DNA of 11,091 bases, taken from the NCBI GenBank assembly GCA_011051925.1, contig DRKE01000063.1:1-11091 (forward strand). The letters run 5' to 3'. The notes below the pieces were generated by a model. It was not told the DNA's origin. It worked only from the letters and a program-made list of their open reading frames with translations, and made no database searches. Positions 5,851 to 11,091 of this stretch are shown piece by piece. Position 1 is the stretch's first letter. Every line of letters starts with the position of its first letter. The DNA is from Deltaproteobacteria bacterium. Lineage in GTDB: Bacteria > Myxococcota_A > UBA9160 > UBA4427. The translations under genes and the position numbers were made by a program.

Positions 5851-7023
5851 CTATCCGATCGACCACTCGCAGGATTCGAGGAGATCGCGGGTCACGTCTC
5901 CGACCCGCGTCACTCCCATCAGGGCCATCGCCGTCGCGATCTCCTTCTGGAAGACATCGAGCAGGCTCACGACCCCGTCTTCGCCCCGGGCCGCGACGGC
6001 CCAGATCCAGGGCCGGCCGATCAGGACGCCCCGGGCACCCAGCGCGATCGCCTTCACGACATCGATTCCGCTGCGGATGCCGCCGTCCATGAAGACTTCG
6101 ACCCGATCCCCCACGGCGTCGGCGATGCCCGGAAGCTTCCGGAGGCTCGACGCGATCCCGTCGAGCTGGCGTCCGCCATGGTTCGAGACGACGAGCCCTT
6201 CGACGCCGACGTCTGCCGCCGCCCGCGCGTCCTCGACCTCCATGATTCCCTTGAGCAGGATCTTTCCGCCCCAATGCTCACGCAGCCAGGCGATGTCCTT
6301 CCAGGTGACGGTCGGATCGAATTGGGAGTCCACGAAGGCCTTGTAGGCTTCGAGGTTCTCGGCCTCCGCGACCTTCTCGCGTAGATTTCCGAAACTGTGT
6401 GGTCGCCCCTTCAATCCGACGTCATAGAGCCACAGGGGGCTCGAAGCGAGCTGGAGCGCCTGCGAGATCCGACCGAGCGTTCCGCCGCCCAGCATGCCAT
6501 TACGGAAATCGCGTAGACGCATGCCTGCGATCGGCAGATCGATCGTGAAGACGAGCGTCTCGCAGCCGGCCTTGCGGGCGCGATCGAGAAGAGAAAGCAC
6601 GAAGTCCCGGTCTCTCAGCATGTAGAGCTGGAACCAGAAGGGACTCTTCGTTGCGGCCTGGATCTCCTCGACCGGGCAGATGCCGACGGTCGAGGCCGAG
6701 AAGGGGATGCCCGCCCGAAGCGCCGCCTTCGCTCCCTGGACCTCGCCGCGTCTCGCCATCATGCCCGCCATGCCCACGGGCGCGAGTGCCACGGGCATCG
6801 ACGAGGCCTGACCGAGCAGGGTCCGACCCGTATCGAGCTCCGACACGTCCCGCATCACGAACTGCTTCAGGCAGAGACGATCGAAATCAGAGACGTTGGC
6901 GGCCATCGTGGTCTCGTCGTTCGCGCCGCCGTCGACATAGTCGAACAGGAATCGCGGCAGGCGTCGTCGGGCTCGCCTGCGGTAGTCGGGGACGCTGACG
7001 GGGACGACATCGAAAAGGCTCAT
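5851..7023 (-). CDS. FMN-dependent alpha-hydroxy-acid dehydrogenase (LldD-like)
   Basis: The 390-residue product is a complete member of the L-lactate dehydrogenase/glycolate oxidase family. Visible landmarks are FDYVDGGA (residues ~27-34), the FMN-site strand MPVALAPVGMAGM (~76-88), FQLYMLRDRD (~131-140), the phosphate and substrate region LLKGI (K258), the catalytic motif SNHGGRQLDG with H282 and R285, and the C-terminal phosphate-binding stretch MDGGIRSG (~312-319) and GARGVLIGRPW. It oxidises a 2-hydroxy acid to the 2-oxo acid using FMN, passing electrons to oxygen or the quinone pool; L-lactate is the usual substrate, but 2-hydroxy acids such as mandelate, glycolate or others are possible. 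The start is MSLFDVV at 7023, with CCGGAGAG (complement of 7031-7038) upstream; the open frame continues to 7200, but the extra 59 residues do not resemble the family. The gene is on its own, ending 57 bp from the convergent TauD-like gene. Confidence 0.88.
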   Translation of the reverse strand: MSLFDVVPVSVPDYRRRARRRLPRFLFDYVDGGANDETTMAANVSDFDRLCLKQFVMRDVSELDTGRTLLGQASSMPVALAPVGMAGMMARRGEVQGAKAALRAGIPFSASTVGICPVEEIQAATKSPFWFQLYMLRDRDFVLSLLDRARKAGCETLVFTIDLPIAGMRLRDFRNGMLGGGTLGRISQALQLASSPLWLYDVGLKGRPHSFGNLREKVAEAENLEAYKAFVDSQFDPTVTWKDIAWLREHWGGKILLKGIMEVEDARAAADVGVEGLVVSNHGGRQLDGIASSLRKLPGIADAVGDRVEVFMDGGIRSGIDVVKAIALGARGVLIGRPWIWAVAARGEDGVVSLLDVFQKEIATAMALMGVTRVGDVTRDLLESCEWSIG

Positions 7024-7301
7024 GGCTCGACTCTCCGGAACAGGCGCGATGCCTTCGGGAAACTCCGCTTCATCCGCATTCCAGCCGCACCCGGTCGATG
7101 CCCGACGCGCATCCCGACCAGAACCCTCTCGTCGGAACGCACGGGTCCTTCTTCGGCGCGGAGCAGTGGGATTCGGCAGGAGTATCGATGATCCGGCCAA
7201 GGTCGGCCAACGCCGCGGACCGTGCGCGAGGACGTGCCGATCGGGTCAGCCCTGCTCGTCATCCGACGCATCGACTGGCCCGGGATCGTTCCTCTGGCGG
7301 T
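7024..7301. other. 278-bp intergenic region with candidate promoter of the flavoenzyme gene
   Basis: There is no supported gene in this stretch. The minus strand carries a possible sigma-70-type promoter: TTGGCC (complement of 7205-7210) and GATACT (complement of 7181-7186), spaced by 18 bp, each matching the consensus at 4 of 6 bases. This would give a ~150-nt leader before the LldD-like start. CGGCCAA occurs twice 10 bp apart (7194-7200 and 7204-7210) over the -35 area, a possible activator site on one DNA face. No clear terminator for the nucleotidyltransferase gene is visible. Confidence 0.3.
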
Positions 7302-7889
7302 TCACGTCTGGCTTCGCAGGATCTCGGTGCATTTCCGGTAGCGCTCGTCCTCTCGTCCGACGATCCGGCCGAGCCAATCGAGGATCAGGTCGCGATCGAG
7401 CTCATCCGCCATGGCGAATGCGACTTCGCGGATGTCGCGCCAGTCCTTTTCGCGATCGAAGACGGCCTTGAAGACGACCAGATCCTCCGGCGCGAGAACC
7501 TGGATCGTTTCGCCCTCGCCGAAGGGGTAGGCGCGACGTCGGGTCATGCATGCGTCGTGAAAGGCGTCGTAGGAAAAGAAGAGGTCGATCGGCGTGGCGT
7601 TCCATCGGATACGGGCCTGACCCTCCCGGTGGAGTCGGGTGGATTCCGTCCTCGTCGGCTCTTCGGCTCCGAGTCGAACGAGGACCGCGAGCACGTCGTC
7701 TGCACGGTCGGGCCCGACGAAGACGTTGACGTCGATGTCGATCGTGGCCCGGGGCGTCGCGTAGTAGGCGAGGGCGATCGCGCCACCGAACGCATGGGGG
7801 ATCCGGGCGCTCAGCAGGGCCGCTTCGATCAGGAGGACCTTCTCGGCGAGTGACGGCCCCGTCGCCTTCCCCGGCGGCGTCCGGGTCAA
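7302..7889 (-). CDS. Nucleotidyltransferase, AbiEii/MNT-like toxin candidate
   Basis: The protein is ~195 residues from the proposed TTG start (7887-7889), which overlaps the TGA of the upstream partner gene. The frame is open to 8039, but the extra 50 residues lie wholly inside the partner gene, so the TTG with translational coupling is preferred; no nearby ATG precedes the domain. The core matches a minimal nucleotidyltransferase: HAFGGAIALAYY (G35, G36), then PRATIDIDVNVFV with D51 and D53, and a third acid in TPIDLFFSYDAF (D102). The tail VLAPEDLVVFKAVFDREKDWRDI is typical of DUF6036/AbiEii-like transferases, which transfer a nucleotide to RNA or protein and often act as toxins or abortive-infection effectors. 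It could instead be a housekeeping tRNA- or protein-modifying transferase; GG in place of the more common GS is tolerated in this group. The gene is transcribed directly after its partner. Confidence 0.7.
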   Translation of the reverse strand: MTRTPPGKATGPSLAEKVLLIEAALLSARIPHAFGGAIALAYYATPRATIDIDVNVFVGPDRADDVLAVLVRLGAEEPTRTESTRLHREGQARIRWNATPIDLFFSYDAFHDACMTRRRAYPFGEGETIQVLAPEDLVVFKAVFDREKDWRDIREVAFAMADELDRDLILDWLGRIVGREDERYRKCTEILRSQT

Positions 7890-8395
7890 GAGGCCATGGC
7901 CGTCCCGGCCGAGGAGAATCGGGGAAAGACCTGTCGGGGCCGGGACCTTCGCGAAGGTCTGGACTCGACGATCCGGCCGAAGAGGTCGAGCAGTTCCCGC
8001 AGCGCCGCACCGCGTTCGGATGGCGTCGCTCCGATCCATTCGCTGACCTCGGCGAGGGGTTCGGGAACGGGCGCCTTCGCAACCGGGTCGAGGGCGCGAC
8101 GGAGCAGCTCCGCCATGACGGGGTCGATCGGGTCGTCGCGCCGAAGCCGTGCGAGAAGCGCTCGCGCCTCGGTCTCCACCGGCTGCACGTCGACCGGGAT
8201 CCCCAGCACCCGGGCCCGCCGAACGAGGGCCGCCGCATCCAAGGGCCGCGTTGCCCGACGGGCGGCACGGGCCAGGATGGCTGGCGTCAGTGCGCCCGAA
8301 AAGCGGGCGAGCTGACGGGAGCGGGGACCCCGTTCGGTCGAGCGACTCTCCCGGATCTCGATCCGGCCGCCGGGACGATTCACGAAATAGGCCAT
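7886..8395 (-). CDS. Partner (putative antitoxin-like) protein of the nucleotidyltransferase
   Basis: The 169-residue product starts MAYFVNRPGGRIEIRESRST at 8393-8395; the frame reaches back to 8434, but the conserved-looking start is MAYF. The N-terminus (RIEIRES, then RGPRSRQLARFSGALTP) resembles small proteins I recall being encoded just upstream of AbiEii/DUF6036-like nucleotidyltransferases, presumably as antitoxin or DNA-binding partner. The rest is Arg/Ala-rich and helical, with ILARAARRA and ALVRRARVLGIPV (~54-85), and no named catalytic motif. Its stop (7886-7888) overlaps the proposed TTG start of the transferase, the usual sign of stoichiometric co-production. No ribosome binding site precedes the ATG, so leaderless translation is possible. 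The antitoxin role is inferred from arrangement only. Confidence 0.6.
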   Translation of the reverse strand: MAYFVNRPGGRIEIRESRSTERGPRSRQLARFSGALTPAILARAARRATRPLDAAALVRRARVLGIPVDVQPVETEARALLARLRRDDPIDPVMAELLRRALDPVAKAPVPEPLAEVSEWIGATPSERGAALRELLDLFGRIVESRPSRRSRPRQVFPRFSSAGTAMAS

Positions 8396-8396
8396 G

Positions 8397-8437
8397 GTAG
8401 TGTCATGTCTAGCATCAATAGTGTTGATCGGCACTAT
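8397..8437. promoter_or_regulatory. Candidate operator/promoter upstream of the nucleotidyltransferase pair
   Basis: This patch is AT-richer than its surroundings. ATAGTG (8418-8423) and CACTAT (8432-8437) form a dyad with an 8-bp spacer. A further TAGTGT half-site occurs at 8398-8403, exactly 21 bp (two helical turns) from TAGTGT at 8419-8424. ATCAA (8414-8418) and TTGAT (8424-8428) form an overlapping second dyad. The sites directly abut the start codon of the partner protein, where an autoregulatory operator would sit. No good -10/-35 pair was identified. Confidence 0.4.
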
Positions 8438-8448
8438 CGATCTGGACT

Positions 8449-8480
8449 TGAGCCCCCTGATCGCCCTTGTCGGGGGCTCA
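8449..8480 (-). terminator. 9-bp inverted repeat downstream of xsc
   Basis: TGAGCCCCC (8449-8457) and GGGGGCTCA (8472-8480) are perfectly complementary with a 14-base loop. Located ~140 bp beyond the xsc stop and just before the next minus-strand operon, it could end xsc transcription. No T-run follows on the minus strand, so it is not a textbook intrinsic terminator. Confidence 0.4.
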
Positions 8481-8504
8481 CGGGCGCCTGCCGAGAATCC
8501 GGGC

Positions 8505-8527
8505 GGGGCCGGGGCCGGGGCCCGGGG
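8505..8527 (+). repeat. GGGGCC short tandem repeat with G-quadruplex pattern
   Basis: Four GGGG runs occur within 23 bases, separated by CC, CC and CCC: 8505-8508, 8511-8514, 8517-8520 and 8524-8527. This satisfies a strict four-tetrad quadruplex pattern on the + strand. It sits in the extremely GC-rich xsc-to-nucleotidyltransferase spacer (8481-8620), which holds no gene. Confidence 0.75.
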
Positions 8528-8620
8528 CCGCGGGCGAGGCCCGACGCGGGAACGCCTGCCGCGGCCGCCCGGACGGATCCGCCGTCCCGCGACGCGCGGC
8601 CGGGTCGGCGGTCGCGGTCC

Positions 8621-10393
8621 TCACCCGCCCTGGGGCCTCATGTCGGCGGGATCGATCCCCGCGACGACGGTCGGCTTCTTCATCGCGTCCCGCCGGAAGG
8701 GCTCGCCGAGCTCCTGGTTGAGCAGCACCTCGATGAACGTCGTGACGCCGCTCGCCTGCGCCTTGCAGGCGATCCGGAGGGCCTCGGTCAGATCGGGCGC
8801 GGTCTGGACCGTGACGCCCGTGAGGCCACAGCCTTCGGCGACCCGCGCATAGCTCACCTGGGGGTCGAGTTCGGTTCCGACGAAATTGTCGTCGTACCAG
8901 AGGGTCGTGTTGCGCTTCTCCGCGCCCCATTGATAGTTGCGGAAGATGACCATCGTGATCGCCGGCCAGTTCTCGCGCCCGACCGAACTCATCTCGCTCA
9001 TCGAGATGCCGAAGGCGCCATCACCCGCGAATCCCACGACGGGAACGTCCGGACAACCGACTTTCGCGCCGATGATCGCCGGGAAGCCGTATCCACAGGG
9101 GCCGAAGAGTCCCGGGGCGAGATATTTCCGGCCGGACTCGAAGGTGGGATAGGCGTTTCCGATCGCGCAATTGTTTCCGATGTCCGAGGAGATGATCGCG
9201 TCCTCGGGGAGCGCTTCCATGATGGCCCGCCAGGCCTGCCTCGGCGACATCCGATCTGCATCCCGCTCCCGTGCACGCGCGTTCCAGGTCGTCCCCGGGT
9301 CGTCCTCTTCGTGGTCCATCTTCGCCAGCGTGGCCTGCCAATCCGCCTTCGTCGATCGAATGAGTTCCTCGCGTTCCTCGCGCCCGACGTCCCCGGCATC
9401 GCTCGAAAGCTGGGCGAGGATCTGTTCGGCGACCAGCCTGGCATCGCCCTCGATTCCGACTTCGATCTTCTTGGTGAGGCCGATCCGATCGGCGTTGATG
9501 TCGACTTGGATGATCTTCGCTTCGCTCGGCCAATAGTCGATGCCGTAGCCCGGCAGCGTCGAGAAGGGATTCAGGCGCGTGCCCAGAGCCAGCACGACGT
9601 CCGCCCGGGCGATCAGCTCCATCGCCGCTTTCGATCCGTTGTAGCCGAGGGGCCCGCACGCGAGGGGATGGCTGCCGGGGAAGGCGTCATTGTGTTGGTA
9701 GTTGCAGCAGACCGGGGCGCTCAGCCGTTCGGCGAGCGCCTGGGAGGCGGGAATGCCGTCGCTGAGGATGACGCCCGCGCCGTTCAGGATGACGGGGAAG
9801 CGAGCCTCCGAGAGGAGCCGTGCCGCGTCGCGGATCGCGCGTCTGCCGCCGGCGGGGCGCTCGAAATGGACGATCTGAGGCAACTCGATGTCGATCACCT
9901 GGGTCCAGAAATCACGCGGAATGTTGATCTGCGCGGGTGCGGAGCCGCGCCAGGCCTTGAGGATGACGCGGTTCAGCACTTCGGCGACGCGTGAGGGATC
10001 GCGGACCTCCTCCTGGTAGCAGACCATGTCCCGGAAGAGGGCCATCTGTTCGACTTCCTGGAAACCGCCCTGGCCGATCGTCTTGTTGGCGGCCTGGGGC
10101 GTCACGAGGAGCATCGGCGTGTGGTTCCAGTAGGCCGTCTTCATTGCGGTCACGAATCCGGTGATGCCCGGGCCGTTCTGGGCGATCGCCATGCCCATCT
10201 TCCCGCTCGCCCGCGTGTAGCCGTCGCAGATATAACCGCCATTCGTCTCGTGGGCGACGTCCCAGAAGGTGATGCCGGCTCTCGGAAAGAGATCCGAAAT
10301 CGGCATGAAGGCGGATCCGATGATGCCGAAGGCGTGTTCGATGCCATGCATCTGCAGGACCTTCACGAAAGCCTCTTCTGTCGTCATCTTCAT
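8621..10393 (-). CDS. xsc: Sulfoacetaldehyde acetyltransferase (Xsc)
   Basis: The 590-residue product is a thiamine-diphosphate enzyme that converts sulfoacetaldehyde plus phosphate into acetyl phosphate and sulfite, the desulfonation step of taurine, isethionate and other C2-sulfonate catabolism. The N-terminus MKMTTEEAFVKVLQMHGIEH and the segments NGPGITGFVTAMKTAYWNHT (~73-92), KTIGQGGFQEVEQM (~104-117) and PAQINIPRDFWTQVIDIE are strongly characteristic. The catalytic-cofactor Glu is E49 (AHETNGG); the ThDP-Mg motif starts at GDG (~458-460) and runs to N486, followed by YQWGAEKRNTTLWYDDNFVGTELD. It is of the roseobacter/alphaproteobacterial sequence type rather than the Cupriavidus type, which begins differently. 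The residues after E49 (TNGGYICDG) differ from the GSGGMMADG-like stretch I recall in relatives. The start ATG at 10391-10393 has a GGAG (complement of 10403-10406). Full length matches the family. No phosphotransacetylase or sulfonate transporter is adjacent. Confidence 0.95.
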   Translation of the reverse strand: MKMTTEEAFVKVLQMHGIEHAFGIIGSAFMPISDLFPRAGITFWDVAHETNGGYICDGYTRASGKMGMAIAQNGPGITGFVTAMKTAYWNHTPMLLVTPQAANKTIGQGGFQEVEQMALFRDMVCYQEEVRDPSRVAEVLNRVILKAWRGSAPAQINIPRDFWTQVIDIELPQIVHFERPAGGRRAIRDAARLLSEARFPVILNGAGVILSDGIPASQALAERLSAPVCCNYQHNDAFPGSHPLACGPLGYNGSKAAMELIARADVVLALGTRLNPFSTLPGYGIDYWPSEAKIIQVDINADRIGLTKKIEVGIEGDARLVAEQILAQLSSDAGDVGREEREELIRSTKADWQATLAKMDHEEDDPGTTWNARARERDADRMSPRQAWRAIMEALPEDAIISSDIGNNCAIGNAYPTFESGRKYLAPGLFGPCGYGFPAIIGAKVGCPDVPVVGFAGDGAFGISMSEMSSVGRENWPAITMVIFRNYQWGAEKRNTTLWYDDNFVGTELDPQVSYARVAEGCGLTGVTVQTAPDLTEALRIACKAQASGVTTFIEVLLNQELGEPFRRDAMKKPTVVAGIDPADMRPQGG

Positions 10394-10440
10394 TTTTCAG
10401 TTCTCCAGGGGATTCAGGACATCGTGTTCAGGGTCGAATC

Positions 10441-10479
10441 TCGAAGGTCGCTCGGCATGGGGCGGGGCGCGACCTTCGA
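10441..10479. promoter_or_regulatory. 11-bp perfect inverted repeat upstream of xsc
   Basis: TCGAAGGTCGC (10441-10451) is complementary to GCGACCTTCGA (10469-10479), with a 17-bp centre. It lies ~50 bp upstream of the xsc start codon, where an operator or a leader hairpin would be placed. With no T-run it is unlikely to be a plain terminator for the gene upstream. Confidence 0.45.
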
Positions 10480-10569
10480 TGGCTCACGGGCGGGCGCTCC
10501 ACGCCGCCGACCCGTCACGGCTGAGTCTACCGGGTGGCGACGCGATCGGCAGGCCGCGATCGCGCGGTG

Positions 10570-10585
10570 CGGATCACCCGATCCG
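10570..10585 (-). terminator. Tetraloop hairpin downstream of the DUF5666 gene
   Basis: CGGATC (10570-10575) and GATCCG (10580-10585) close the 4-base loop ACCC, ~77 bp past the end of the DUF5666 gene on the minus strand. It lacks a T-run; the terminator role is tentative. Confidence 0.25.
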
Positions 10586-10661
10586 GACCGGCCCGCAGGA
10601 TCCGTGGCGGCTCGGGGCGCAACCCGGCCGCAGGAACTGCGAGGAGGGCCGCTCCTGCTCT

Positions 10662-11091
10662 TCAATCGCCCTCGAGATCGACCCGATCCGCCTCGGCGAG
10701 AATCGCGAGGTCGGCGGCCGCCATGTCCCGGACGCGAACGATGTCGCCTGTCATCACGTCCCCGGGGTTGCGGAAGAATTGCTCCTCCGTACGGGGTTGG
10801 CCGAGATCATCGAAGTACGCGGTCGTGGGGTTCAGTGGAATCGACTGCCCGAGGACCGAAAGAGTCGGAATCACCGTGTCGAGGGCGCTGACCAGCCCTT
10901 CGAGTTCGACGTCGTTCCCGTCGACCTTGCGCTTGATGTCGAGGGCCCGAACCGTCGACGGGCCGGTCCCGATCCCCTCGATGTCGAGAAAATCGCCCGG
11001 TTGGATCTCGGAGAACATGAAGTCCTCGTCGCCGTCCCGCTCGTCCGTGATCTTCGTCTCGCCATCCGCCACGATCGTGACGCCGAGGATC
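10662..11091 (-). CDS. DUF5666 domain protein, C-terminal part (5' truncated by window)
   Basis: The frame is open to the right edge of the window, so the true start lies outside; the GTG at 11070-11072 is unlikely to be the start, because the residues before it (ILGVTIVADGETKI) continue a beta-strand pattern. The visible ~142 residues contain DUF5666-like (PF18914) units: a strand ending in VTIV, T-X-I, then FSEIQPGDFLDIEG, and ALDIKRK; then a second unit ELEGLVSALDTVIPTLSVLG through PGDVMTGDIVRVRD. The family consists of repeated small beta domains in envelope-associated or lipoprotein-like proteins of unknown function. The acidic tail (LAILAEADRVDLEGD) ends the protein. The signal peptide, if any, is outside the window. 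It is on the same strand as xsc but 268 bp upstream, probably a separate unit. Confidence 0.75.
   Translation of the reverse strand, partial: ILGVTIVADGETKITDERDGDEDFMFSEIQPGDFLDIEGIGTGPSTVRALDIKRKVDGNDVELEGLVSALDTVIPTLSVLGQSIPLNPTTAYFDDLGQPRTEEQFFRNPGDVMTGDIVRVRDMAAADLAILAEADRVDLEGD

Larger units (their letters stand above)
10394..10661. other. 268-bp spacer upstream of xsc, with inverted repeats
   Basis: No gene is supported here. It contains the xsc ribosome binding site, the 11-bp inverted repeat at 10441-10479, an 8-bp inverted repeat (10541-10548 with 10557-10564), and a compact hairpin CGGATC-ACCC-GATCCG (10570-10585) that could end transcription of the DUF5666 gene. No persuasive sigma-70 promoter for xsc was seen. 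Confidence 0.5.

Noticed and set aside
7024..7200. N-terminal extension of the LldD-like protein up to 7200
   Set aside because: The extra 59 residues are Arg-rich and unlike the family; MSLFDVV at 7023 with an upstream GGAG gives the usual family length of ~390.
7850..9994. A 714-codon open frame on the + strand
   Set aside because: It lies opposite xsc and the nucleotidyltransferase pair. The product is of low complexity, rich in Arg, Gly and Asp, with no family signature, so it is a compositional shadow.
11070..11072. GTG as the start codon of the DUF5666 gene
   Set aside because: The frame is open to the window edge, and the preceding residues continue the domain pattern, so the gene is truncated rather than starting here.

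Overview
The window is 11.1 kb of GC-rich bacterial chromosome with dense coding, short intergenic gaps and strong third-position GC bias. The gene set (a sugar-acid dehydratase end, DUF1330, an oxygen-sensor-like diiron protein, an amidohydrolase, a TauD/TfdA dioxygenase, a lactate-dehydrogenase-type flavoenzyme, sulfoacetaldehyde acetyltransferase, DUF5666) suggests a free-living, aerobic, metabolically broad Gram-negative bacterium, perhaps a proteobacterium or a member of the former deltaproteobacterial lineages. The taxon is inferred from gene content and base composition only. No rRNA, tRNA, CRISPR array or complete insertion sequence was seen. Genes run off both ends.

Left part (1-2852, all + strand): the C-terminus of an IlvD/Edd-family dehydratase is followed immediately after its stop codon by a ~148-bp non-coding element. 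This element has 24-bp perfect terminal inverted repeats and a 9-bp direct repeat on each side, which is the signature of a transposed MITE-like element. Next come a DUF1330 gene, a ~330-bp gap, and a two-gene operon with an ATGA overlap. The operon encodes a soluble protein built from two degenerate chemoreceptor-tip-like repeats and a metallo-beta-lactamase-fold diiron protein of the ODP (oxygen-binding diiron protein) type. This pair is the most intriguing unit in the window: it looks like a soluble oxygen or iron sensing module with no CheA, CheW or CheY gene in view.

Middle part (2863-7023): an N-acyl-D-amino-acid deacylase-like amidohydrolase (- strand) converges on the ODP gene with a 10-bp gap. 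It diverges from a TauD/TfdA dioxygenase (+ strand) across a 120-bp shared promoter region. The dioxygenase in turn converges on an FMN-dependent alpha-hydroxy-acid dehydrogenase (- strand), with hairpins in between.

Right part (7302-11091, all - strand): a nucleotidyltransferase plus partner pair resembling an AbiEii/MNT-type toxin-antitoxin system has overlapping ends and an AT-richer upstream patch containing a dyad. It is followed by a very GC-rich spacer with a G-quadruplex-type GGGGCC repeat, a complete and confidently recognised xsc gene, and the C-terminal part of a DUF5666 protein. Xsc splits sulfoacetaldehyde into acetyl phosphate and sulfite, so the cell probably consumes C2 sulfonates such as taurine or isethionate. 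No transporter, taurine-to-sulfoacetaldehyde enzyme or phosphotransacetylase lies in the window, and the links between xsc and the neighbouring oxidoreductases are only suggestive.
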